A stretch of DNA of 64,000 nt. It comes from Streptomyces sp. YPW6. Its GTDB lineage: Bacteria; Actinomycetota; Actinomycetes; Streptomycetales; Streptomycetaceae. Shown one piece after another: positions 55,555-63,210 of this stretch. The notes under the pieces were generated by a model. It was given only the letters and a program-made list of their open reading frames with translations, searched no databases and was not told the origin of the DNA. Where the stretch lies: positions 7,537,001 to 7,601,000 of the forward strand of contig NZ_CP076457.1 in NCBI RefSeq assembly GCF_018866325.1. The letters are read 5' to 3'. Every line of letters begins with the position of its first letter. Positions within the stretch are counted from its first letter, which is position 1. Position numbers and translations under genes: made by a program.

Positions 55555-56400
55555 ATGACAGCAGAGGCGAATTCCCCCGTACGCCAGGGGACATGGGTAC
55601 GAGTGCTGGTACGCGGACTGGTCCTTGCGGCGGCGCTGGTGGGACTGGTGGCGTTCTCCGTCCTGCTGGCCAAGGTGACGCTCACCCCCTCACCGGCCTC
55701 CGAGGACATCGTCACATCGAACCTCCGGCCCGGGCGTTCGCTGCGCCAGTACGCCGAGGACTACACCTTCCTCGCCGCATGCAAGCAGGCGGGGGGAAAC
55801 CTGCTGCTCGGTGTGCCGTTCGGGCTCCTGCTGCCGTTCTTCGTGCCACGCCGTCTGCGGATGATCCGCACGACGCTGCTGGCGGCCGCCGTCATGACCG
55901 TCGTCGAGCTGATCCAGGGGGCTCTCGTCCAGGGGCGCGCCTTCGACGTCGACGACGTCATCCTCAACACGGCGGGTGCACTGATCGGGTACTTCGTGCT
56001 GGGCCGTCGCATCAGCCACCGCTACTACACGTACGCCGACGCCCCCGGCCCCTCGGAACAGGGCGATGAGCCCGGGACCAAGCCCGCGTCCGAGTCCACG
56101 CCCGAGCGCACGCCGGGCAAGGCCGCCCGGACGAAGCCCGCCCGCGGGAAGGCCTCCGACACCGAGCCCGGCGGCACGCGGGACAGGGATACGAAGACCG
56201 CGGCTGCACGGGCCCGGGGCATGAGGACCGCCGACGCGAAGGCCCCGGGCGAGAAGCCCGACGCCGCGAAGGCCCCGGGCAGGAAGCCCGACGCCGCGAA
56301 GGCCACCAGCGCGAAGGCCACCAGCGCCAAGGCCACCAGCGCCGGGGCCACCGGTGCCAAGGCCCCTCGCCCCCTGCTCGACCGTCTCCGGAGGCGCTGA
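55555..56400 (+). CDS. VanZ-family membrane protein with Ala/Lys-rich tail
   Basis: A 281-residue protein. Four hydrophobic helices (about 15-160) carry VanZ-like features: GGNLLLGVPFGLLLPFF, VVELIQGALVQGRAFDVDDV and ILNTAGALIGYFV. The C-terminal 110 residues are a basic, low-complexity tail (EKPDAAKAPGRKPDAAKA, then repeated KATSA) resembling histone H1 or other Ala/Lys/Pro tails. VanZ relatives affect wall or surface layers; true vancomycin resistance is not implied. The tail is encoded by tandem repeats. Confidence 0.83.
   Translation: MTAEANSPVRQGTWVRVLVRGLVLAAALVGLVAFSVLLAKVTLTPSPASEDIVTSNLRPGRSLRQYAEDYTFLAACKQAGGNLLLGVPFGLLLPFFVPRRLRMIRTTLLAAAVMTVVELIQGALVQGRAFDVDDVILNTAGALIGYFVLGRRISHRYYTYADAPGPSEQGDEPGTKPASESTPERTPGKAARTKPARGKASDTEPGGTRDRDTKTAAARARGMRTADAKAPGEKPDAAKAPGRKPDAAKATSAKATSAKATSAGATGAKAPRPLLDRLRRR
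56236..56370 (+). repeat. 30-bp and 15-bp coding repeats in VanZ tail
   Basis: Two 30-bp units begin with GCGAAGGCC at 56236 and 56266; 15-bp units encoding KATSA-like residues start at 56296, 56311, 56326, 56341 and more loosely at 56356. Likely length-variable. Confidence 0.75.
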
Positions 56401-56512
56401 GTCCGGGCACCCGTTCGGGCCGCGCCGTTTGCGGGAGGCCCGGCCCGGACGCACGGTGGGGACACGTCCTGCGCGCGGACGCCGTACGGACTTCCCGCTG
56501 AGGAGGAGCGAC

Positions 56513-57301
56513 ATGGCCGACGGCCGGTGGAGCCCGGGCCGCAAGGAGGCGGACGCCGATGAGTTCAGGCCCGTCCTGGACATCGTCGCACCGGCACGCC
56601 AGCGGCGGCTGACCGTACTCCTGCGACTCCTGCTGCTGATCCCGCACTTCGTCGTGCTGTTCTTCCTGCACATCGCGGCGTTCTTCACCGTCATCGTGGG
56701 ATGGTTCGCGGCCCTGGTGCTGGGGCGGCTGCCCGATCCCGTCTTCCGCTTCCTGACCGGTGTCCTCGGCTACGACATGCGCGTCTCGGCGAGCGACATG
56801 CTGCTCATCGACCGCTACCCGCCGTTCGCCCTCACTCCGCCGTCCGACTACCCGGTGCAGATCGAGGTGCGGCCCACCCCGCTCAACCGCCTCGCGGTGC
56901 TGTTCCGCATCTTCCTGATGATCCCGGCGGCGATCGTCCAGAGCCTCGCCGTGTACGGGTGGTGGGCGCTGGCCTTCGTCTGGTGGCTGATCACGCTCTG
57001 CCTGGGCCGCATGCCCCCGCCGCTGTTCGAGGCGACGGCGGCCACCCTGCGCTACCGGATGCGCTTCTCCGCGTACGTCATGATGCTCACCCCCGCCTAC
57101 CCCAAGGGCCTGTTCGGCGACGACGATCTCGCCGTGGCCCCGGAGCAGTCACGCTCGGCCACCCGCCCCCTGGTGCTGAGCAGCGCCGGCAAGTGGCTCG
57201 TCGTGCTCTTCCTGGTGCTCGGCCTCGCCGGACACATCACCTCGTCCGTGACCGCCTCGACGACCGACGACACGGCCGACACCCGCCTCGTCGGCCGTTA
57301 G
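56513..57301 (+). CDS. DUF4389 membrane protein
   Basis: A 262-residue membrane protein with two matching halves, each containing a two-helix hydrophobic segment (LLLLIPHFVVLFFLHIAAFF; IFLMIPAAIVQSLAVYGWWA) and a FR/YRMR-type loop, plus a C-terminal helix. This matches DUF4389, whose function is unknown. ATG 56513 is preceded by GAGGAGGAG. It follows the VanZ gene by 112 bases. Confidence 0.85.
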   Translation: MADGRWSPGRKEADADEFRPVLDIVAPARQRRLTVLLRLLLLIPHFVVLFFLHIAAFFTVIVGWFAALVLGRLPDPVFRFLTGVLGYDMRVSASDMLLIDRYPPFALTPPSDYPVQIEVRPTPLNRLAVLFRIFLMIPAAIVQSLAVYGWWALAFVWWLITLCLGRMPPPLFEATAATLRYRMRFSAYVMMLTPAYPKGLFGDDDLAVAPEQSRSATRPLVLSSAGKWLVVLFLVLGLAGHITSSVTASTTDDTADTRLVGR

Positions 57302-57323
57302 GGCCGGTCGTCGAACTGCCGCC

Positions 57324-57342
57324 TGCCGCGCGACGCGCGGCA
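57324..57342. terminator. short stem-loop between converging genes
   Basis: TGCCGCGC (57324-57331) and GCGCGGCA (57335-57342) with a three-base loop between the DUF4389 and WYL genes. Confidence 0.45.
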
Positions 57343-57425
57343 CGCACGCCGGGGCCGGTCCGGCGGGTCAGGGCCGGGCAGGCCCCCAGGTGTGTGGCTC
57401 ACGGGCGTTGTCGGCGGCCGTTCGA

Positions 57426-58451
57426 CTACCGGTCCTCAAGGCCGCCGGGCCCCGTGGATCCGCGATCTTCCCGGCCCGCAGCGTCGGCGAAGCGGCGGGC
57501 CAGATCGGCGAACGCGTTCCTGAGCTCGTCGGGCCCCACGACCTCGATGTCCACGCCGAACCTGCCGAGTTCGGCAGCCAGGCCGGCCCACGACCAGGCC
57601 CTCATGACCAGTCGGCAGCGGCCCGGGCCGTGCTCCTCGACGACTCCGTCGCGGAGGTGACCCGCCACAGCGGCGGCCGGCGCGTCGAGGATCACCTCAC
57701 CGCGGCAGGGCCACGCGCCGGGGGCGTCGAAGCCCTGGAACCGGGCGGCGACGAACGCGGCCACATCGCCTCCGGGCACCTCGCGGGCGGTGAACCGGGG
57801 GCCCGTGGGCGTGCGCGGGGTGATCCGGTCCGCGCGGAAGGTCCGCCAGTCCCCGCGGTCCAGGTCCCAGGCGACGAGATACCAGCGCCCGCCCCAGGTG
57901 ACCAGCCGGTGCGGTTCCACCCGCCGCACCACGGGCGGTTTGCCGTCGGTCGCCGGAGCGTACGCGGGGGAGTAGCCGAAGCGCAGTACCTCCCGGGCGC
58001 GCACCGCGTCGCTCAGCGTGAGAAGAACGCGCGGATCGGCCTGGGGCCGGGGCGGGCCTCCCGCCCGTTCGACCGCGGTGACGTCCAGGGCGTCGACACG
58101 ATGGCGCAGCCGGGCGGGCATGACCTGCCGGACCGTGGTGAGCGCGCGGGCCGCCGCCTCCCCGATACCGGCTCCGGTGGCGGTCGCGGTCCGCAGGGCG
58201 ACGGCGAGGGCGACGGCCTGATCGTCGTCGAACAGCAGCGGCGGCAACCGGGCGCCCGCGTCCAGCCGGTAGCCGCCGTCGGGCCCCTTGAACGCCGCGA
58301 TGGGGTAGCCCAGCTCCCGCAGCCGGTCGACGTCCCGCCTCACCGTGCGCGGGCTGACCTCCAGCCGCTCCGCCAACAACTGCCCCGGCCAGTCGCGGCG
58401 CGCCTGGAGCAGGGAGAGCAGCGCCAGCAGTCGTGCGGAAGTCTTCGGCAT
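57426..58451 (-). CDS. WYL-domain transcriptional regulator
   Basis: A 341-residue regulator. N-terminal DeoR-type winged HTH (LLALLSLLQARRDWPGQLLA, SPRTVRRDVDRLRELGYP), a central WYL domain (GGRWYLVAWDLDRGDWRTFR, with R-x-R positions), and a C-terminal WCX-like domain. WYL domains often sense nucleic acids or nucleotides. It is divergent from the DinB-like gene with a perfect 12-5-12 palindrome between, so autoregulation is likely. Confidence 0.9.
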   Translation of the reverse strand: MPKTSARLLALLSLLQARRDWPGQLLAERLEVSPRTVRRDVDRLRELGYPIAAFKGPDGGYRLDAGARLPPLLFDDDQAVALAVALRTATATGAGIGEAAARALTTVRQVMPARLRHRVDALDVTAVERAGGPPRPQADPRVLLTLSDAVRAREVLRFGYSPAYAPATDGKPPVVRRVEPHRLVTWGGRWYLVAWDLDRGDWRTFRADRITPRTPTGPRFTAREVPGGDVAAFVAARFQGFDAPGAWPCRGEVILDAPAAAVAGHLRDGVVEEHGPGRCRLVMRAWSWAGLAAELGRFGVDIEVVGPDELRNAFADLARRFADAAGREDRGSTGPGGLEDR

Positions 58452-58467
58452 GACCCGAGTATGAGGC

Positions 58468-58496
58468 GAGAAGAGGCCACTATCTGGCCTCTTCTC
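58468..58496. promoter_or_regulatory. 12-5-12 perfect palindrome, WYL operator candidate
   Basis: GAGAAGAGGCCA (58468-58479), spacer CTATC, then TGGCCTCTTCTC (58485-58496), between the WYL gene start (58451) and the DinB-like gene start (58551). Confidence 0.7.
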
Positions 58497-58550
58497 CTGA
58501 GAAGGTCGATCCGTACCGCACCACAGGAACGCCGGAAGGACCCGATCGCC

Positions 58551-59120
58551 ATGACCACCCCCTCCGTATCCCCCGACGCCGAGCGCACCGGCCTGCTCGC
58601 CGGCCTCGCCGAGGCGCGAGCCGCCCTGACCGCTTCGGTGCGCGGGCTCACCGACGAGCAGGCGGGCCGGACCCCGACGGTCAGCGCCCTGTGCCCCGGC
58701 GGCCTCGTCAAGCACGTCACGGCCATGGAGGAGGGCTGGCTGAACTTCGTGACCGAGGGCCCCTCCGCGATGTCCTTCGCCCTGCCCGACGGCGTCACCT
58801 GGGACGACTTCATGGCCGGCACGGCACGTGAGTACCCGCAGTGGGCCATCGACCGGGAGAGGGAATTCCGGATGCTGCCCGGGGAGACCGTGACGGGGAT
58901 CCTCCACGCGTACGAGCAGGTCGCCGCCCGCAGCGAGAAGATCATCCTCGCGGTTCCCGATCTCTCGGCCTCGCACCCGCTTCCCGAGGCGCCCTGGAAC
59001 GAACCCGGCGGCGAGTGGAGCGTACGGCGGGTGCTGATGCACGTCATCGCCGAGACCGCCCAGCACGCCGGGCACGCGGACATCCTGCGCGAGACGATCG
59101 ACGGCCGGACGGCGACGTGA
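58551..59120 (+). CDS. DinB/DUF664-like metal-dependent protein
   Basis: A 189-residue four-helix-bundle protein of the DinB superfamily. Metal-ligand His positions: GGLVKHVTAMEEGWL and VLMHVIAETAQHAGHADILRE. DinB-like actinobacterial proteins include mycothiol S-transferases and isomerases; which applies here is unknown. GGAAGGA precedes the ATG. It is probably controlled by the divergent WYL regulator. The AlkZ-like gene starts 82 bases later. Confidence 0.82.
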   Translation: MTTPSVSPDAERTGLLAGLAEARAALTASVRGLTDEQAGRTPTVSALCPGGLVKHVTAMEEGWLNFVTEGPSAMSFALPDGVTWDDFMAGTAREYPQWAIDREREFRMLPGETVTGILHAYEQVAARSEKIILAVPDLSASHPLPEAPWNEPGGEWSVRRVLMHVIAETAQHAGHADILRETIDGRTAT

Positions 59121-59202
59121 CCACCGGAGGGCGGCACGCGGTCGCGCGGGGCACCGACGGCCGGACGCCGGGGATGAGCAGCCGCCGGGGAGAGACGACA
59201 CC

Positions 59203-60303
59203 GTGACCGTTCTCGACGACCGGGCGCTCAACCGCGCCACCCTCGCACGCCAGTTGCTGCTGGAGCGGGGCGACCTGCCCGTCGCGGACGCGGTGGCCCA
59301 CCTCTGCGGTCTCCAGGCGCAGGAACCGCAGGAACCCTTCGTCGGGCTCTGGTCCCGGGTCGCCGCCTTCGATCCGGCCGTTCTCTCCGACCTGCTGATC
59401 CGGCGGAGCGTGGTGCGCACCCACCTGATGCGCCGCACGGTCCACCTCGTCACCGCCGACGACGTTCTCGCCTGGCGGTCCCGGCACGACGCGATGCTGC
59501 GCCAACGTGTCCTCGGGGTCTACCGCGACGACTTCACCGGGGTCGACCTCGAAGAACTCGCCGCAGAAGCGCGGGAACTGATGTCCGACGGCGAGCCCCG
59601 CACCGCAGCCGAGATCGTGCGGGCGCTCGCCGGGCCCCGGCCCGGGCCGGGGCCGCGCGCCCTGGGCGAGATGGTGGTCGCCGCCCTCGTCCCGATGGCG
59701 CAGGCGCCGCCGCGAGGGCTGTGGCGCACCAAGGGCGGGGTGCGCAACGTCGCGCTGTCCTCGTGGCTGGGCCGCCCGGTCGATCCGCCCGTCACCGACG
59801 GCGCCGACCCGGTCGGCCGGGCACTGGTGAAGCGCTATCTGGCCGCATACGGGCCGGCCGCAACGGCCGACCTGCGCGCCTGGTCCGGCCTGGCGGGTCT
59901 CCCCGGCGCGGTGGCCGCCGTACGCGGCGAACTGGTCCGTTTCCGCGACGAGCGGGGGCGGGAACTGCTCGATTTGCCCGACGCGCCCCGCCCCGACCCG
60001 GACACCCCCGCCCCGGTGCGGTTCCTGCCGGCCTTCGACAACGCGATCCTCGGCTACCAGGACCGCGGCCGGATCATCGACGCCGCCCACCGCGGCCTCT
60101 CGGTGGCCGGTGAGCGGGTGGTACTGGTCGACGGCCGTGTCGCCGCCACCTGGACCGTCTCCGAAGACGCCGTCACGGTGGGCCCGTTGCGCACTCTTTC
60201 CCGGGCGGATCGGGCCGCCGTCACCGACGAGGGGGGAAAGCTCGCCCTGTTCCTCTCCGACGGTGACAGCGACCGTGTACGGGTGACGGCCTCACCGCGC
60301 TGA
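59203..60303 (+). CDS. AlkZ-like winged-helix DNA glycosylase family protein
   Basis: A 366-residue HTH_42-family protein: three winged-helix modules with a beta barrel. CGLQAQEPQEP carries the Q-x-Q catalytic motif of the AlkZ branch, which unhooks DNA lesions such as alkylated or crosslinked bases; MRRTVHLVTADD and RFLPAFDNAILGYQDR also fit the family. GTG 59203 follows GGGGAGAG. Its presence near a DinB-like gene suggests a small protective unit, but not a producer cluster. Confidence 0.83.
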   Translation: MTVLDDRALNRATLARQLLLERGDLPVADAVAHLCGLQAQEPQEPFVGLWSRVAAFDPAVLSDLLIRRSVVRTHLMRRTVHLVTADDVLAWRSRHDAMLRQRVLGVYRDDFTGVDLEELAAEARELMSDGEPRTAAEIVRALAGPRPGPGPRALGEMVVAALVPMAQAPPRGLWRTKGGVRNVALSSWLGRPVDPPVTDGADPVGRALVKRYLAAYGPAATADLRAWSGLAGLPGAVAAVRGELVRFRDERGRELLDLPDAPRPDPDTPAPVRFLPAFDNAILGYQDRGRIIDAAHRGLSVAGERVVLVDGRVAATWTVSEDAVTVGPLRTLSRADRAAVTDEGGKLALFLSDGDSDRVRVTASPR

Positions 60304-60424
60304 GCGGCCCCGGGCCCGCTCCCCGGGCCCGGGTGTCTGCGCTTCGTACCGGAACAAGCCTATTTTGTGCGGGAGTTCGGGGAGAGGTGACGGCAGGCGG
60401 ACTGAAAGAGCCGGATGCGGTCAC

Positions 60425-61138
60425 ATGGATACCATGACGTCCAGCGACGTAACCACAGAGCCCGCGCCGCACGGCGACCCGAAGCGCACCGCGCCCACCT
60501 CGCGAGGATGGCTGAAAGTCCTCGGCGCAGCCGCGGCCGTGCTGGCCCTGCTGTTCGCCGGCAGCCGGCTCAGCCTGCTGCCGGGGCTCGACGACTTCTT
60601 CGGCGAGGAGACGCGTGACCGGTCGGGTCCGGCCGTGCTCAAGTCCATCCAGGACATGAGCTCCTACAAGGCCGCCTCGGGCAACTTCCAGGTGGTCGTC
60701 GACCTGGAGAAGGACACGAAGTTCGTCCCCGATGTCCTGCGCGGCACCCGCACCCTCTTCGTCGGGGCAGGCACGGTCGACGCCTCCGTCGACCTCGGCA
60801 AGGTCACCGAAGGCGGTGTCGTGGTCGACGAGGACCGCACCACGGCCGACATCCGGCTGCCCCGGGCTGTACTGGGAGATCCCGCCCTCGATCCGGACCG
60901 GTCCTACGCGGTGTCCAAGCAGCGCGGTCTCCTCGACCGGCTGGGCGACCTCTTCTCCGACAACCCCTCCAGTGAGCAAGCGGTCAACAAGCTCGCCGTC
61001 CGGCACATCGCGGAAGCGGCGAAGGAGAGCGGACTGACCGCGCGGGCGGAGAAGAACACCGCCGACATGCTGAAGGGGCTGCTCGGCTCCCTCGGCTTCG
61101 AGCGCGTCACGGTCCACTACGGCGACGACCAGGGGTGA
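60425..61138 (+). CDS. DUF4230-family membrane-anchored protein
   Basis: A 237-residue protein with one N-terminal membrane helix (GWLKVLGAAAAVLALLFAGS, about 34-53) and a large outside or periplasm-like domain. YKAASGNFQVVVDLEKDTKF and TLFVGAGTVDASVDLGKV match DUF4230, of unknown role. Start may be ATG 60425 or 60434; neither has a strong ribosome site. Confidence 0.83.
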   Translation: MDTMTSSDVTTEPAPHGDPKRTAPTSRGWLKVLGAAAAVLALLFAGSRLSLLPGLDDFFGEETRDRSGPAVLKSIQDMSSYKAASGNFQVVVDLEKDTKFVPDVLRGTRTLFVGAGTVDASVDLGKVTEGGVVVDEDRTTADIRLPRAVLGDPALDPDRSYAVSKQRGLLDRLGDLFSDNPSSEQAVNKLAVRHIAEAAKESGLTARAEKNTADMLKGLLGSLGFERVTVHYGDDQG

Positions 61139-61218
61139 TCACGTCGGCGGGGCGGCTGCTCGCAGCGCGGGCGACCGCCCTCACGGTTCGCGGGGAGGCC
61201 GCCCATCGGGCGCCACCC

Positions 61219-61246
61219 TTGACGTGCACGCGCCGGTGGGTATGGT
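61219..61246 (+). promoter_or_regulatory. promoter of LPMO gene
   Basis: TTGACG (61219-61224) and TATGGT (61241-61246) separated by 16 bases, about 165 bases upstream of the LPMO ATG. Confidence 0.6.
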
Positions 61247-61257
61247 CTGGTCCAAGT
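61242..61257. promoter_or_regulatory. candidate DasR-responsive element (dre)
   Basis: ATGGTCTGGTCCAAGT: core TGGTCTGGTCCA matches TGGTCTAGACCA at 10 of 12 positions and overlaps the -10, as in chitin-utilisation promoters repressed by DasR. Confidence 0.5.
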
Positions 61258-61260
61258 GCA

Positions 61261-61278
61261 AGGCCTTTCCGGAAGCCT
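61261..61278. repeat. 18-base element shared with geosmin leader (copy 2)
   Basis: AGGCCTTTCCGGAAGCCT, identical to 47289-47306; here it follows the candidate dre in the LPMO leader. Confidence 0.6.
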
Positions 61279-61410
61279 GTCACCAGGCCTGTCCGGCAAG
61301 GGACTTGCGGCCTTCGCGCCTCTTGGCCCCACACTCGCGAGGCCCTGCCGCCGAAGCCGGACCCCCCACGGTCCGCCACCGCGCGGTGCGGTCTCATGTG
61401 AAGGAGAAGC

Positions 61411-61926
61411 ATGCACGCGAAAAGGAAGACCGCCCTCGCCCTCGGCGCCGCACTCGCCCCGATTCTCGCCCTGAGCCTCCCGGCGAGCTCCGCCAGTGCC
61501 CACGGCTACATCTCCAACCCGCCGAGCCGTCAGGCCCAGTGCGCCGCGGGGACGGTCAGCTGCGGGGCGATCACGTACGAACCGCAGAGCGTCGAGGGCC
61601 CCAAGGGGCTCACCAGCTGCAGCGGCGGCAACAGCGGCTTCGCCGAGCTGGACGACGACTCCAAGGGCTGGACCGTCACTCCGGTGAACCGTTCCCAGCA
61701 GTTCGAGTGGAAGCTCACCGCCCGCCACGCGACCAGCACCTGGCAGTACTTCGCGGGCGGCGAGAAGATCGCCGAATTCGACGACGGCGGTGCGCAGCCC
61801 GGCGCGACCGTGACCCACCAGGTCGACTTCGGCGACAAGACCGGCCGGCAGAAGGTCCTGGCCGTCTGGAACATCGCGGACACCGCCAACGCGTTCTACG
61901 CCTGCATCGACGTCAACGTCGGATAG
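61411..61926 (+). CDS. AA10 lytic polysaccharide monooxygenase
   Basis: A 171-residue secreted copper enzyme. Signal peptide 1-29 (ALALGAALAPILALSLP ... ASA) cleaves before His30, giving the essential N-terminal His; the second histidine is in TARHATSTWQYF, forming the copper brace. HGYISNPPSRQAQC and FYACIDVNVG are AA10 features. The mature domain (142 residues) has no binding module. It oxidatively cleaves chitin or cellulose. GAAGGAGAAGC precedes the ATG. A DasR-like site suggests a chitin role. Confidence 0.93.
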   Translation: MHAKRKTALALGAALAPILALSLPASSASAHGYISNPPSRQAQCAAGTVSCGAITYEPQSVEGPKGLTSCSGGNSGFAELDDDSKGWTVTPVNRSQQFEWKLTARHATSTWQYFAGGEKIAEFDDGGAQPGATVTHQVDFGDKTGRQKVLAVWNIADTANAFYACIDVNVG

Positions 61927-61936
61927 CGGTCGCACC

Positions 61937-61958
61937 GGCCGGGGGTGCACACCCGGCC
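61937..61958 (+). terminator. stem-loop terminator after LPMO gene
   Basis: GGCCGGG (61937-61943) pairs with CCCGGCC (61952-61958), eleven bases after the stop. Confidence 0.6.
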
Positions 61959-62111
61959 GCCCGCCACGCCCCGGACGCGCACCGTCGCGCCCGGGGCGTG
62001 CTGCTGTTCCGGCCGGCCGGAAAGCGGCATGGCGCGAAACCCCGAAGTGTCCGAGCGGTTACCCTACGTTAGCTGTCCTGATGGATCGTCAGTGCTCAAG
62101 GGGACTCCTGA

Positions 62112-62786
62112 ATGAACCGTATGCGTACCGCACTCGCCGCGCTCGGCATCACCGCCGGACTGATCACCGCCCCGACGGCGAGTGCCGAGCCGGGCCCCGG
62201 TCGGCCCGCTCCCGCCGCCGAACGCCACGACCAGTGCACCGGAGAGTTCCGCGGCGACGCCCGCCTCGGCCCCAAGTGGCTGCCGAACAAGCGGCTCGCC
62301 CCGGTCGGCCCGCTCCTGAACGGCTACCGGCGTACCGGAGACCTCGCCCCGAAGGACTTCCTGAAGAAGTACTGGGAAGGCCCCGCGGACACCGGCAGCT
62401 GGAAGTACCCGCCCAACGACGGTTTCGCCGAGGTGAACGGCGAGATCGACAAGGAGCCGGTCAAGCTGCGCGCCGGCCAGCGCCTGGACCGCTTCGGCTC
62501 GGAGTACGGCGGCTACCTGGCCCCGGCGGGGGACGCCTACGCCGAACGCGCCCTGCCCCCGCAGAACCTCAACACCCGCGACGCGGGCACCCCGTGCGAC
62601 TACCGCGTCTACAAGGTCGCCAAGCCCTTCTGGGTCTGGCAGGGCTCCATCGCCCCGTGGTTCGAGCAGCCCGGCGGCGGACAGCAGATCAAGCTCGACG
62701 CCGTGTTCCTCGACCCGGGCGAGGGGCAGCGGCTCAACGTGAAGTGGCTGCTGGACAACGCCTACCTGACGTCCACGGACGCGTAA
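62112..62786 (+). CDS. secreted TNT-domain (NAD+ glycohydrolase) protein
   Basis: A 224-residue secreted protein. Signal peptide about 1-26 (ALAALGITAGLITAPTASA). The C-terminal half resembles the tuberculosis necrotizing toxin domain: AGQRLDRFGSEYGGYLAP (the family Arg), AYAERALPPQNLN, and WFEQPGGGQQI (the essential Gln). TNT hydrolyses NAD+. An N-terminal segment (about 40-105) may be a delivery or pro-domain. The next gene starts six bases later and could encode its antidote. Confidence 0.83.
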   Translation: MNRMRTALAALGITAGLITAPTASAEPGPGRPAPAAERHDQCTGEFRGDARLGPKWLPNKRLAPVGPLLNGYRRTGDLAPKDFLKKYWEGPADTGSWKYPPNDGFAEVNGEIDKEPVKLRAGQRLDRFGSEYGGYLAPAGDAYAERALPPQNLNTRDAGTPCDYRVYKVAKPFWVWQGSIAPWFEQPGGGQQIKLDAVFLDPGEGQRLNVKWLLDNAYLTSTDA

Positions 62787-62792
62787 CCCGGT

Positions 62793-63026
62793 ATGGACCG
62801 CCGGGCCCTGCACGCCGCACTCGTCCACGAACGGATCCCCGGCGGCTACTACCGCATCGAGGGCGTCCACGAGCCCGTTCCCACGCCGCCGGACTTCCTC
62901 TTCGTCCGGCGGAGCGGGGACGGCGGCTGGGAGACGGGGGCGTTCGAACGCGGAACGCACGAGGTCATCGCCCGCCACCCGGACGAGGCCACCGCCTGCG
63001 CCCATCTGCTGAGCCTGCTCGTCTGA
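62793..63026 (+). CDS. small protein downstream of TNT toxin, possible immunity factor
   Basis: A 77-residue soluble protein with no signal peptide, six bases after the TNT gene. FLFVRRSGDGGWETGAFERG and ATACAHLLSLL show a compact alpha/beta pattern. Cytosolic location, small size and tight coupling fit an immunity protein, but it is much smaller than the Mycobacterium tuberculosis TNT antidote and has no clear similarity I can name. It has no obvious ribosome site, so coupling to the toxin gene is likely. Confidence 0.6.
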   Translation: MDRRALHAALVHERIPGGYYRIEGVHEPVPTPPDFLFVRRSGDGGWETGAFERGTHEVIARHPDEATACAHLLSLLV

Positions 63027-63210
63027 ACCCGCGCGCCCGGTGGTCCGCCGCATCGGGCCCTTTGCCCCGCTGCTTTGCTGAAACGGCAAATATCCTTGTC
63101 GGGGCGGCCACAGCCGCCGAATCATCGTGACCGGCGGCCGGGCTCCTCGGCCCGGCCGCCCGCCACAGCGTCACGACCGCCCCGGCCCCCCGGGGCGCAG
63201 AGGAGCAGCC

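Noticed and set aside
55555..56400. Vancomycin/teicoplanin resistance gene
   Set aside because: VanZ-family membership alone does not indicate resistance, and no vanHAX genes are present.
62046..62108. tRNA-Ser-like stretch (TGTCCGAGCGGTT) upstream of the TNT gene
   Set aside because: Only the D-arm-like bases are present. I find no acceptor pairing, anticodon stem or T-loop GTTCGA, so it is not a tRNA gene or fragment that I can support.
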